This document shows positions 43,279 to 52,083 of a stretch of 64,000 nucleotides of DNA, piece after piece; within the stretch, counting starts at the first letter, position 1, and every line of letters begins with the position of its first letter. Both the position numbers and the translations under genes were made by a program. The notes under the pieces were generated by a model. The model was not told the DNA's origin. It saw only the letters and a list, made by a program, of their open reading frames with translations, and did not search any database. The stretch is from JAGQNT01 sp964426605 (lineage in GTDB: Bacteria > Patescibacteriota > Saccharimonadia > Saccharimonadales > UBA4665): positions 1 through 64,000 of the forward strand of contig CAYRQK010000002.1 in assembly GCA_964426605.1 (NCBI GenBank). Reading direction: 5' to 3'.

Positions 43279-43971
43279 TTACACCGTCAATAAGTGGGCG
43301 GCTAATTCGTCTCTGTTGAGAGTGTCGACTTGGACGGCATTTTGGATATCAAACTGGCCGACAGTGGTGCGGCGCAACTCGGACATGTAGGCACCTGCCT
43401 CGAGGATTTTACCCAGGTCTTCGACCAGACTGCGGATGTAGGTGCCGCTGCTGACTTTACTCGTGAACGTTACGTACGGATACTCATAGTCGGTCAGCTC
43501 GTTCGCATAAATCGTCACCGGTCGGGCTGCCAGCTCTACTGTTTTACCCTCACGGGCCAGTTTGTAGGCCCGTTGCCCGTTAATCTTCATTGCCGAGTAT
43601 ACCGGTGGAGTCTGCATAATATGGCCCTGTAGGGCACTCAGAGCATCTAGGACGGCCGTTTTGGGTGGAACAGTGTCGGATACAGCTGTTTTTTCGCCCT
43701 CGTCATCGGCCGTGGTGCTGGTTTCACCCAGTTTCATCGTCACTTCATAGGTTTTATCGAGTTTGCTAAATTCGCCAGCCCGACGGGTATATTCCTTGCC
43801 CACCACTAACACTAATAGGCCGGTGGCTAGCGGATCGAGCGTGCCGGTGTGGCCGACTTTGCAATTTTTGGGCTTCTTGCCCTCAACCTCGGCCACCATT
43901 TTGCGCACGTAATTCACCACGTCAAAGCTGGTCCAAGTTCTGGGTTTATCAACGAGTAGCAGTCCTTGCAT
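43279..43971 (-). CDS. truB: tRNA pseudouridine(55) synthase
   Basis: 230 aa. Makes pseudouridine in the T loop of tRNAs. Catalytic Asp in GHTGTLDPLATGLL; also KTYEVTMKLGETSTTADDEG and the THIRSL-like GTYIRSLVEDLG. The C-terminal PUA part is very short. TACAAT (43978-43983) ends 6 nt before the ATG. Confidence 0.93.
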   Translation of the reverse strand: MQGLLLVDKPRTWTSFDVVNYVRKMVAEVEGKKPKNCKVGHTGTLDPLATGLLVLVVGKEYTRRAGEFSKLDKTYEVTMKLGETSTTADDEGEKTAVSDTVPPKTAVLDALSALQGHIMQTPPVYSAMKINGQRAYKLAREGKTVELAARPVTIYANELTDYEYPYVTFTSKVSSGTYIRSLVEDLGKILEAGAYMSELRRTTVGQFDIQNAVQVDTLNRDELAAHLLTV

Positions 43972-43977
43972 GAGGCT

Positions 43978-43983
43978 ATTGTA
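43978..43983 (-). promoter_or_regulatory. -10 box of truB
   Basis: TACAAT, gap 6 nt to the ATG. Confidence 0.6.
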
Positions 43984-44022
43984 CCAATCTCTTAGAAATA
44001 CCGGACTGGCCAGGCAACCAAG

Positions 44023-44048
44023 CTACTTTTGGGCCAAGTCAAAAGTAG
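44023..44048. repeat. Interspersed palindrome, copy A
   Basis: CTACTTTTG/CAAAAGTAG stem with an 8-nt loop. The core of 24 nt matches the copy at 62867-62890 in 22 positions. It lies between truB and the end of the DHH gene. Confidence 0.7.
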
Positions 44049-44085
44049 GTGGCCACGCCCCCGCCAGAGGACGCGCATTCAAGAA

Positions 44086-45900
44086 TTACTGTTTGCCAGG
44101 CCAAGTAGGCGGCATTATGGGCGGTGGCACCGGAGGTGGCGCATTGGGGTCGTTGCTCGAGGCGTCGGTTGGAGATGTGGTAGGAGCTGGCGACATAGTG
44201 AGACTCTGGGGCAACGGCATAGTCAGCGCCTGGTCGGCGGGAGACTCACTGAGAGGTGCTTGCTCAGGCAGGTTTGGCGGCAATGGCTCAGGAGCGGCCG
44301 CATTGGTATCCGGATGGTTACCGAGATCAACTGGCTGCGCATTAAGTGCCGCAATCGGAGGCAAGACACCGTCATCTTGACCACTAATAGCCTTCATGAC
44401 TTCCTCGCGAGCCTTATCGACCTCTTGCGCCTGGTCGGCCCGAGGATCCACGGCAGGCTCTTCGCGCTCGGTCAATGTCGGACTCGGAGCGGATAAAGGA
44501 GTGGCGGGCAGCGTGAATGAATCGGCGGCACCAGGAGTTACGATGGGACCCGAAATCGGGACTGAAGCAGACTGGCTAGATTGCTGAACGGGCTCGGACC
44601 AGCTTGCCGATGAAGCTTGCGGCTCTGGTAGCGAAGTCTCTTGTTGTGGTGCTTCGGCCGCCGGCCGAGTATGTGTAGGAGCAATGTCGAGGGCACCACT
44701 CGCCTGACCGTCGGTATTAGAAGGAGGCATCGAGGGCCCCGATGCTGGTTCAGCGGACTGATCATGGCTCAAAAGTGGCTGATTCTGGTCAGACCCACTT
44801 AGCAAGCCCATGGATAGATCCGGCATATCGTCTTCTTCCATAGTATTGGCTGTCAGGTGACCGCCAAGCTTTGGTGCATCCATCACGAGTGGTCGAGAAT
44901 ACGCATCCGACACAGACTGCCCGGCTTCAGGGGACAGTGGTGGCTCATCACCAAGTGGTTCGGGGGTAGTCTGCGCTGGCTGCCGAATCTCTGCAACCGG
45001 TTCAGGCTCCCTTTCGGGATGTGTTATCTCGAGCATGCCATCGACTGATTTTGGCGGAGCTGGCTCCTCGGACGATTTATCCTCGGCATCAGTAGCACCC
45101 GCGTCTCCGCCTTTGTCATCGCCATCACTACCGGTAGTAGTGTCAGTAGATGCATCAACTTCACTTTCTAGTTCGTGTGCCACCAGTTGCTGGTTGGCCC
45201 CAGCCGCCAATAGGTCGGCACTGGCGCTCATGGTGCTGGCGCTGGTCTTGTCGTTGCGAAAGCGGTCGGTTTCGGCCACGATGCCGGTCAGGAGTGCCGT
45301 AGCAATTTGTTCGTCGAGCAGCGGCTTGTCAAAGCTCTTAGTAATACGCGTAACCAGCTCACATAGACTGCTGGCGTTGGTATCGAGCCAGTTGATACTG
45401 CCCAACTCGCCAGCGGCCGCGTTGTTGACGGCCATAACCGTAGCATCGTGCAAAATGCGTCCGTGCGACGTAATCGCCTGATCCAGATCAGTCTGCTGCT
45501 GCACGCCCAGCGCCAATACGACATCGATGTTGAAATCACCTTGACTGAATTCCAGGTCGTCCCCGCTCAGACTCGTGCGATACGGCGTAATGAAGATCTT
45601 GACGACTTTGTCCTCGACCTTGTAGCGCAGCTTGTCAGCCTTAGTTTTGTCCAGCGAAATGATAAAGTCGCGCAGACTATCGGTATTCTTCTCGATGGTG
45701 TTTTCGGGCTTGAGGAAGTCGATAGTCGAGGGCACATCACCACTGAAAACAGCCGTCGCGTGTTTGTTGAGCTTGTTCAGCAGTAGCGTTAGACCAATAC
45801 AGGCCGACAACTGGTCGACTGACGGGTTCGCACTGACAGTGACCAATATATTGTTGGCCGCCTGCAGTTTTTCGACTATTTCGTGCTGTTTTGGATCCAT
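44086..45900 (-). CDS. DHH-like phosphoesterase with disordered tail
   Basis: 604 aa. The N-terminal 270 residues look like a DHH-family (NrnA/RecJ-like) fold: ILVTVSANPSVDQLSACIGLTLLLNKL and ALLTGIVAETDRFRNDKTSASTM; but the diagnostic DHH triad and several metal-binding aspartates are not visible, so activity is doubtful. Residues 270-604 are Pro/Ser/Glu/Ala-rich, low complexity and surely unstructured, ending PPPIMPP. Start at ATG 45900, whose leader is A-rich (AACAAAAATATGG); the upstream frame has no ribosome site. Confidence 0.72.
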   Translation of the reverse strand: MDPKQHEIVEKLQAANNILVTVSANPSVDQLSACIGLTLLLNKLNKHATAVFSGDVPSTIDFLKPENTIEKNTDSLRDFIISLDKTKADKLRYKVEDKVVKIFITPYRTSLSGDDLEFSQGDFNIDVVLALGVQQQTDLDQAITSHGRILHDATVMAVNNAAAGELGSINWLDTNASSLCELVTRITKSFDKPLLDEQIATALLTGIVAETDRFRNDKTSASTMSASADLLAAGANQQLVAHELESEVDASTDTTTGSDGDDKGGDAGATDAEDKSSEEPAPPKSVDGMLEITHPEREPEPVAEIRQPAQTTPEPLGDEPPLSPEAGQSVSDAYSRPLVMDAPKLGGHLTANTMEEDDMPDLSMGLLSGSDQNQPLLSHDQSAEPASGPSMPPSNTDGQASGALDIAPTHTRPAAEAPQQETSLPEPQASSASWSEPVQQSSQSASVPISGPIVTPGAADSFTLPATPLSAPSPTLTEREEPAVDPRADQAQEVDKAREEVMKAISGQDDGVLPPIAALNAQPVDLGNHPDTNAAAPEPLPPNLPEQAPLSESPADQALTMPLPQSLTMSPAPTTSPTDASSNDPNAPPPVPPPIMPPTWPGKQ

Positions 45901-45982
45901 ATTTTTGTTGTTAGAGTTTGTAAGAGCAGCGTAGCATAAGCAGTCTGCTTTGTCGAGTGTTTTGGCGCATGACAGACCTCTC

Positions 45983-46011
45983 TTTACAAGCGTTGTGGTT
46001 ATCGCTATAGT
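45983..46011 (+). promoter_or_regulatory. Promoter of rpsT
   Basis: TTTACA (45983-45988), 17-nt spacer, TATAGT (46006-46011). A divergent candidate for the DHH gene (TCGACA-17-TACGCT) lies in the same spacer on the minus strand. Confidence 0.7.
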
Positions 46012-46056
46012 TGAGTATCGATTAGCATACATACATAACAGATAAGGAATACGTTC

Positions 46057-46431
46057 ATGCCCATCATCAAGTCAGCAAAAAAGCGCGTTAAGACAGCCAA
46101 TAAGGCTGCCATACGCAATAGCAAGGCCAAGCGCAGCCTCAAAACCGCCCTGAAGTCTTTCGCCAAAAAGGCCGATGCCAGCACGCATTCTGCCGCACAG
46201 AGCAACGTCGATAAGCTCGCCAAGAAGGGTCTAGTTCACAAGAACAAAGCCGCTCGCATGAAGAAGCAACTGGCCGCTAAGGCCAAGGCCGCTGGCGTCA
46301 AGCCAGCAGCAGCCAAGAAGACAGCCGCTAAGCCTGTTGCTAAAAAGGCTACGCCAGCTAAGAAAGCCGCTGCCGCAAAGAAGCCAGCAGCTAAAAAAGC
46401 GCCGACCAAGAAGCCTGCTGCTAAGAAATAG
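46057..46431 (+). CDS. rpsT: Ribosomal protein bS20 with histone-H1-like tail
   Basis: 124 aa. Residues 1-85 are a normal S20 (MPIIKSAKKRVKTANKAAIRN). The remaining 40 are Lys/Ala/Pro repeats (KPAAKK, KKATPAK, AAKKPAAKKA) like eukaryotic H1 or bacterial AlgP/Hc1 tails, which is not typical of S20 (usual length near 87). AAGGA nine nt before the ATG. Confidence 0.92.
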   Translation: MPIIKSAKKRVKTANKAAIRNSKAKRSLKTALKSFAKKADASTHSAAQSNVDKLAKKGLVHKNKAARMKKQLAAKAKAAGVKPAAAKKTAAKPVAKKATPAKKAAAAKKPAAKKAPTKKPAAKK

Positions 46432-46463
46432 CACCGTCGCCCAGCCTAGCCCAACAGGCTACT

Positions 46464-46488
46464 AATACCCCACTCCTCGTGGGGTATT
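46464..46488. terminator. Bidirectional terminator between rpsT and holA
   Basis: AATACCCCAC/GTGGGGTATT with a 5-nt loop, T run on the plus side and A run on the other. It serves the convergent rpsT and holA genes. Confidence 0.85.
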
Positions 46489-47418
46489 TCAGTTCGGCTG
46501 GGCAATACTAATGATGAAATAGCGCAGAGCTTCGTCGAGATCGATGGCTTCGCGCTTGCTGCGGGTATCAATGTCCAGCAAGTCGCTAATCATCTGCGAC
46601 AAGTGTGAGATAGGTATATGCTGTACCAGCGTGCGGCTTTTGCCAGCCACGTACGGGCTAATCTTGGCTTGCCGGGCTACTTCGTCGGGACTGCGCGAGC
46701 CGGCAGTTTTGACGAGCGCCATAATGTGCAGTTGCCAGGCGAACATGGCGATGATCTGTTGCGGCTCAACCTTCAGCGCTCGTTGCTCGTTGTAGAGCGC
46801 GATAGCCTGCTTGGCCTTGCCGGCCAGGGCGGCATCAATCAGCTGAAAAATCGTACTCTGCGGTGCGGGCTCGGTCAGTCTATCAATGCGTTTTCTATCG
46901 ATACCGATGCCTAGCAAGCTGAGTTTTTCGAGTTCGCTAGCCAGTGTCTGCTGGTTCTGGCCCACCCGGTCGATAAGATAGCGCGCATCGGTCAGGCTCA
47001 GACTTGCACCCTGCCCCTTGGCAGTCTGGACCAGCCATTGGGCCAGTGCCGAGCCGTCAATCACCGCATATTCCCGGAAATCAGTTTGCTTTTTAAGGAG
47101 TTTGTAGAGGCTGCTGCGCTTATCAAACTTGGGCTCGTGCAGAATAAGCTCTGTGGTATCGGGCAGCCCCTGCAACAATTGCTCGACCCGTTCGGCAAAT
47201 ACCTTACTCTTGCTAGGGGCCGAAAGCACTACCATTTTTTTGTTCGTCAGGAATGGCACGCTAGTGAGCGCCTCCTGAATGTGCACAAAATCGGTTGTCT
47301 CGCCGTCCAGACGCTCCAGTGCCAAGTCGCCTTCGGCGTCGATAAAGGTTTGCGTCAACATCCGCAGTGCTCGGCTGCGTGTAAAGTCATTATCTCCGGT
47401 GATCGTAATAGTGGGCAT
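46489..47418 (-). CDS. holA: DNA polymerase III delta subunit
   Basis: 309 aa clamp-loader subunit that opens the beta clamp: ITGDNDFTRSRALRML in the degenerate AAA part, LTSVPFLTNKKMVVLS, and the C-terminal collar domain. TAGAAT (47427-47432) ends 8 nt before the ATG. Confidence 0.88.
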   Translation of the reverse strand: MPTITITGDNDFTRSRALRMLTQTFIDAEGDLALERLDGETTDFVHIQEALTSVPFLTNKKMVVLSAPSKSKVFAERVEQLLQGLPDTTELILHEPKFDKRSSLYKLLKKQTDFREYAVIDGSALAQWLVQTAKGQGASLSLTDARYLIDRVGQNQQTLASELEKLSLLGIGIDRKRIDRLTEPAPQSTIFQLIDAALAGKAKQAIALYNEQRALKVEPQQIIAMFAWQLHIMALVKTAGSRSPDEVARQAKISPYVAGKSRTLVQHIPISHLSQMISDLLDIDTRSKREAIDLDEALRYFIISIAQPN

Positions 47419-47488
47419 AGATCTCTATTCTAACACTTGTGCGCATCACAGTCGTAACAGTGGTGGCGTGGTATGATTAACCCTAGAG

Positions 47489-49678
47489 ATGCAATCAGGA
47501 CTTATTATCGTCTCAAATCGTTTGCCGGTGAGTGTCAAAAAAGTTGATGGCAAGCTTGAGTTCTATCCCAGCGCGGGCGGACTAGCCACCGGCTTGTCTT
47601 CGTACACGACCAGCGGCCACAACAAGTGGATTGGCTGGCCAGGAGTGGCTAGCGAAGACGTCAGCGATCAAGAAAAACACGACATCACCGTCGAACTCAA
47701 AAAACACAATTGCTACCCCGTCTTTTTGAGTAAAAAACAGCTCGATGATTACTACAATGGCTATAGCAATAGTGTACTGTGGCCCCTATTCCACGAGTTA
47801 AAGCCCAGCTCGGCCGCCAGCGGCAGTGAGACGTACTGGCGAGCGTACAAACGAGTCAATGCCGCTTTCGCCGAAGCAATCCTAAACCTGAGCGATCGTG
47901 GTAGCACCATATGGGTGCATGATTACCAGCTGTTGCTGCTGCCAGCGCTGCTCCGTAAGCAGCGGCCTAAAGACAAAATTGGCTTTTTCTTGCACATACC
48001 ATTTCCGCTGGCCAAGACATTTGGGAGCACGCCCCACGGTAAAGAATTACTGGCAGGCATAATCGGCTCTGACTTGGTCGGATTCCACACCACGTCATAC
48101 GCCCAACATTTCCTGGATAGCTGCCAGGGTCTTGGTGTCGGGATCATCGGCCAAAAAGAATTGCTGCTGCCAGACCGTATCGTACGTGTCACCGATTTCC
48201 CTATGGGTATCGACTACAGCAAATTCGCCCAAGCAACCAAAGTACGTGAAGTGAAACGTGAACTGCTGAAGCTAAAGGCCAAATATCGCGGCAAGAAAGT
48301 CATACTGACAGTCGATCGTCTGGACCCAACGAAAGGCCTCGTAGAACGCCTAACAGCATATCGTGAACTGCTCAAGCAAAATAAATCCCTACATCGCAAA
48401 GTTGTCATGGTAATGATCGCCGTGCCTTCGCGGACCGAGATTAAAGAATACCGTTCGCTCAAGCGGCGTGTCGACAAGCTAGTACGCGAAATCAATGAAG
48501 AGTTCGGCAGTCCACGCTGGCAACCAGTCGAATATCTGTATACCACCGTGCCGTTTGCCCAACTGTCGGCGTACTACCAACTGGCCGATGTCGCCTTCAT
48601 TGCCCCTATCCGCGATGGCATGAACTTGGTTGCCAAAGAGTACGTGGCCAGCCGCAGCAAACAAAGCGGCGTCCTCATATTGAGTGAAACGGCCGGCGCC
48701 GCCGAAGAACTGAAGGATGCTATATTGGTTGACCCAACAGAGGGCAGTTCGCTGGTCGAAGGGCTTATCACCGCTCTGACGCTGCCGCCACGCGAACTCA
48801 AACAGCGCGTCAGTAGCATGCAAGAACGGCTCAGTGGATTTACCGTTTACGAGTGGGCTGGCAGCTTCATGGATTCGCTCAAAACTGTACCCGAGATTAA
48901 GCCACAACGGCCGCGGCACCTTGGACCTGGCCGAACGCACGAGATGCTCGAAGCTTTTCGGCGCGCCAAGAAGCGCCTGCTATTACTCGACTACGACGGC
49001 GTACTGGTAGCGTACAAGAACAATCCTAATCGTTCGGCACCATCCAAGCGCCTACTTGATACATTGCAAAAACTGTCGGCAATCCCCCACACCGACGTGG
49101 TCGTGGTGAGCGGCCGTGGCAAACATGACTTGACCGACTGGCTAGGCGGGTCGCCGGTATCACTGGCCGCCGAGCACGGCGCATTCGTACGCAAGGCCGG
49201 GCAACGCCGCTGGCACGATGCCCTCGAGTTCGACAACAGCTGGCGTGATGCCGTGTTACCAATATTGCAAATCTATACCGAGAAAACACCTGGAGCAGCC
49301 GTTGAGACCAAAGAGGCTAGCCTGGTATGGCACTATCGCCAGGCTAGCCCCTATTACGCGCAAAAGCACCTCGTAATTCTAAAGCGGTTGCTGTCACGCT
49401 ATGCCAAACGGTACGACTTAATGATGCACCAAGGCAACATGATCCTCGAGCTGCGGTCACGGGGTGTTAGCAAAAGTAGTGTGGCCACTGCACGTATGCA
49501 AGACGGCCCGGACTTTGTGTTGGCGATCGGCGACGATTATACTGACGAGGATACCTTCGAGTCACTGCCGACCTGGGCCTACACCGTCAAGGTCGGACGC
49601 GGCCGTACAGTCGCCCGCTTGCGACTGCCAAAGTCCGATGACGTGCTAGATCTACTCGAAAAATTGGCTAAAGGATAG
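47489..49678 (+). CDS. Fused trehalose-6-phosphate synthase/phosphatase
   Basis: 729 aa. Residues 1-470 form a GT20 synthase (VSNRLPVSV, GWPG, WVHDYQLLLLPALLRK, FHTTSYAQHFL, DRLDPTKG) that joins UDP-glucose and glucose-6-phosphate. Residues 485-729 are a HAD phosphatase (LLLLDYDGVLV, VVSGRGKHDL, IGDDYTDEDTF) that releases trehalose. The fusion makes the whole pathway in one protein. TATGAT ends 11 nt before the ATG. The 3' end overlaps convergent mutM by 11 nt. No other sugar gene is adjacent; the product may be osmoprotection or surface glycolipid. Confidence 0.94.
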   Translation: MQSGLIIVSNRLPVSVKKVDGKLEFYPSAGGLATGLSSYTTSGHNKWIGWPGVASEDVSDQEKHDITVELKKHNCYPVFLSKKQLDDYYNGYSNSVLWPLFHELKPSSAASGSETYWRAYKRVNAAFAEAILNLSDRGSTIWVHDYQLLLLPALLRKQRPKDKIGFFLHIPFPLAKTFGSTPHGKELLAGIIGSDLVGFHTTSYAQHFLDSCQGLGVGIIGQKELLLPDRIVRVTDFPMGIDYSKFAQATKVREVKRELLKLKAKYRGKKVILTVDRLDPTKGLVERLTAYRELLKQNKSLHRKVVMVMIAVPSRTEIKEYRSLKRRVDKLVREINEEFGSPRWQPVEYLYTTVPFAQLSAYYQLADVAFIAPIRDGMNLVAKEYVASRSKQSGVLILSETAGAAEELKDAILVDPTEGSSLVEGLITALTLPPRELKQRVSSMQERLSGFTVYEWAGSFMDSLKTVPEIKPQRPRHLGPGRTHEMLEAFRRAKKRLLLLDYDGVLVAYKNNPNRSAPSKRLLDTLQKLSAIPHTDVVVVSGRGKHDLTDWLGGSPVSLAAEHGAFVRKAGQRRWHDALEFDNSWRDAVLPILQIYTEKTPGAAVETKEASLVWHYRQASPYYAQKHLVILKRLLSRYAKRYDLMMHQGNMILELRSRGVSKSSVATARMQDGPDFVLAIGDDYTDEDTFESLPTWAYTVKVGRGRTVARLRLPKSDDVLDLLEKLAKG

Positions 49679-50543
49679 GCTTCTGGCAGTGCGGACACAG
49701 ATGTGTACCGCGGCCAGCGACACGAGTCTTGATGATAATCGTGCCGCAGCGTAGACATGGCTGGCCTTCGCGGCGGAACACACTAGCGAACGTCATGTAA
49801 CTGCCCTTGTTGCCCTCGGCATCAACATAGGTATGGTTAGACGAGCCACCCTTGGCAACACTCAAGCGCAACACATCGACTAGGGCCCTGTGTAATGCCT
49901 TGAAATTGGCATCAGAAAGATTCCGGACAAGTGTCGTCGGGTGAATTTTGGCACCCCACAAGCTCTCGTCGGCATAGATATTACCCACACCCGCGATCAC
50001 CGACTGGTCGAGCAGCGCCGCCTTGGTGTTGGTATTTTTGCGGCGCTGCAATCGCTCTCGCATGGCCTGCCAGGTGAACTCCGGCTCGAGTGGCTCAGGT
50101 CCGACCTTTTGCATAAAAGCGATATCTGGCACTGCGGCCGTGGGTAATAACATCATCCAGCCAAATTTGCGTTGATCATTAAAAAATAACGTGCTGCCAT
50201 CTTCAAATGTAAGCGTTACACGAGTGGATTTGTCGGGCAAATGCCCCACCAACGAGTCACTGGGGTGGCCCGCCCCAAAATGTTCAATACCACCGTGGAA
50301 TACCAGCTGTCCAGTCATTTTGAGATGAATAACCAGTGAGTACTTACTAGAAAGTTCGATCATAAGTACTTTGGCCCGACGCTTGACCTCCACAATGCAC
50401 GCACCCATCAAAAATTGGCGCACATCGGCAGGAGCATTCGGAAAGCTCTTGTCGGTGTCGTGCGTGACAGTGGCAATCACTTTGCCGGGCAGCAAACGCT
50501 GCAAACCGATACGAACTGTCTCAACCTCAGGGAGTTCTGGCAT
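49668..50543 (-). CDS. mutM: Formamidopyrimidine-DNA glycosylase
   Basis: 291 aa. Removes 8-oxoguanine and FapyG. N-terminal PELPEVETV with Pro2 as catalytic nucleophile, helix-two-turn-helix core (LLDQSVIAGVGNIYADE) and a C-terminal zinc finger CLRC...CPHC. TACAAT (50550-50555) ends 6 nt before the ATG. Confidence 0.95.
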   Translation of the reverse strand: MPELPEVETVRIGLQRLLPGKVIATVTHDTDKSFPNAPADVRQFLMGACIVEVKRRAKVLMIELSSKYSLVIHLKMTGQLVFHGGIEHFGAGHPSDSLVGHLPDKSTRVTLTFEDGSTLFFNDQRKFGWMMLLPTAAVPDIAFMQKVGPEPLEPEFTWQAMRERLQRRKNTNTKAALLDQSVIAGVGNIYADESLWGAKIHPTTLVRNLSDANFKALHRALVDVLRLSVAKGGSSNHTYVDAEGNKGSYMTFASVFRREGQPCLRCGTIIIKTRVAGRGTHLCPHCQKPIL

Positions 50544-50572
50544 AGCTTCATTGTATCAACTAATTGGGCTAG

Positions 50573-51130
50573 CTAAAGAGCACGTAGTGTAAGCCAGCCA
50601 TTCCAGCGCACCATATGCCGGGCTCGCCACACTCGAGGACCGACCGCTTCTTCGACAATACGATGTGTCGCCGGGTTGTGTTCTAGCCAGCGGAGGGCCA
50701 GTTTTGCTTCCTTACGACTCGGTTTGTCCGGACCTCGCGCCTGTTGACGTAGCAGACACTGAGCCATAAATCGCACCTCTACAGAACTGACGACGGCTGT
50801 CTCCGGCAACATACGGTCATTCACCTGCTCCTCAAGTATGCCAATCTCTTTGGCGTCGAGAGTCTGGTCGGGATCAAACAGCACGGCCGCCCCTTCAGTC
50901 GGTGGGGGCGATGTCATGCTGTGGCGCACCACACTGCGAAGTAGTGCCTGCGTCTCGTGCACGGCCCCCGCGGCGAGTTCCGGGCCGAGGTGCCGCTCTT
51001 GCCCGACAGCCGGACCATACTGCTCTACAGCACGGTAGGCCACGACCACGTCGGCCGGAGGTATATCTTCAAGAGGGATCTCCTGGACTGGAGACTCTAT
51101 TGAGCGATGAATCGGTATAAGCAAAGACAT
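50573..51130 (-). CDS. Orphan protein, 185 aa
   Basis: Not recognised. No membrane segment; helical, with an Arg-rich C-terminal third (LRWLEHNPATHRIVEEAVGPRVWRARHMVRW). Start at ATG 51130 (MSLLIPIHRS) with an A-rich leader GAAAAACAAAAATATG; the longer frame runs through the promoter of the divergent gene. Function unknown. Confidence 0.62.
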   Translation of the reverse strand: MSLLIPIHRSIESPVQEIPLEDIPPADVVVAYRAVEQYGPAVGQERHLGPELAAGAVHETQALLRSVVRHSMTSPPPTEGAAVLFDPDQTLDAKEIGILEEQVNDRMLPETAVVSSVEVRFMAQCLLRQQARGPDKPSRKEAKLALRWLEHNPATHRIVEEAVGPRVWRARHMVRWNGWLTLRAL

Positions 51131-51208
51131 ATTTTTGTTTTTCGTATGAACCTGATGATTAATGTACGCTCCTGCACACGAATTACAAGCCCAGGAACTC
51201 CCACCGAG

Positions 51209-51214
51209 TACAAT
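51209..51214 (+). promoter_or_regulatory. -10 box of the 79-aa gene
   Basis: TACAAT, gap 7 nt to ATG 51222. Confidence 0.55.
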
Positions 51215-51221
51215 GGTACCC

Positions 51222-51461
51222 ATGGACAGTTTGTACGATTTACTCGCCGGCAAAAACTTTGACGAGCCAACAGAAGTGGCAGCTATCAAGGACTACATAC
51301 GCGCTAGATTCAACAGCGAGGCCACAGTGGCACTACGCGATCCGGACATCATCGTAACCGTAGCGAGTGCCGCGCTGGCCTCACGGCTGCGCTACGATAT
51401 GCCCAAGCTTCGCGAAACCACCAAGGTCACCAAGAAGATTATCCTGCGAATTGGCTCTTAG
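51222..51461 (+). CDS. Small protein, possibly DUF721/DciA-like
   Basis: 79 aa. The second half, VTVASAALASRLRYDMPKLR...IILRIGS, resembles the DUF721 (DciA) pattern of a strand, SxAxAxxLR and a C-terminal strand. DciA loads the replicative helicase in many bacteria. The similarity is weak and short, so this is only a suggestion. The -10 box fixes the start. It ends 1 nt before the convergent orphan gene's stop. Confidence 0.55.
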   Translation: MDSLYDLLAGKNFDEPTEVAAIKDYIRARFNSEATVALRDPDIIVTVASAALASRLRYDMPKLRETTKVTKKIILRIGS

Positions 51462-51462
51462 T

Positions 51463-52026
51463 CTAATACTGTACGCTTTGTACGAGGTCGGCAAAATTGG
51501 GGATCTGAGCCTGGAATAGTTGCTGAGTAATGCCCACATCACCTTGAAATGTCTTGTCCTTGCAGCTCGTTGACCAGAAGTGCTGGATTTCCTTGCCGTC
51601 ACCATCGACAATGTCGTAACTGTAACGGTTGCCGGTAGCACAATAACCACGCTCATCCTTATAGGCAGGGTTTGAATTACCCTTAGTAAAATTAGCCGAG
51701 TGATCGAGCGCCAGCAAGAATGTGCGATACGCCTCGACGCTAGTCGGATAGCTCTCACTGTTGAGCACTTCGCCCTGGTAGCCTTTTGTAACGGTGATCG
51801 TCGCCGAACTATCGCCAACAACAATGATGATGTCTCGGTGATTCTCGCCCGCCTGTACCGGATTATCGATGCTATAGCGCACTGTTGTATCGCTGTCAGC
51901 GTAGTTTGCAAGTGTCGCGGGAGTGACCTGCGGAGTATTGGAGCCGCCACCAATAAGCAGACGAATAATCACAAAGATGATTACCGCGATGGCTATGATA
52001 AGGCCGATCAAATATCGCACGTCCAC
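51463..52026 (-). CDS. Membrane-anchored exported protein, 187 aa
   Basis: Not recognised. An N-terminal transmembrane helix (about 5-25) is followed by a beta-rich outside domain (TTVRYSIDNPVQAGENHRDIIIVV...) with two cysteines and a KDERGYCATGNRYSYDI element. It starts with GTG; AAGGAG lies immediately upstream. Function unknown. Confidence 0.7.
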   Translation of the reverse strand: MDVRYLIGLIIAIAVIIFVIIRLLIGGGSNTPQVTPATLANYADSDTTVRYSIDNPVQAGENHRDIIIVVGDSSATITVTKGYQGEVLNSESYPTSVEAYRTFLLALDHSANFTKGNSNPAYKDERGYCATGNRYSYDIVDGDGKEIQHFWSTSCKDKTFQGDVGITQQLFQAQIPNFADLVQSVQY

Positions 52027-52083
52027 ATACTCCTTAGTTTTCTGCTACAACCATAGCATATTATGGTGTTTATTGCAATATTC

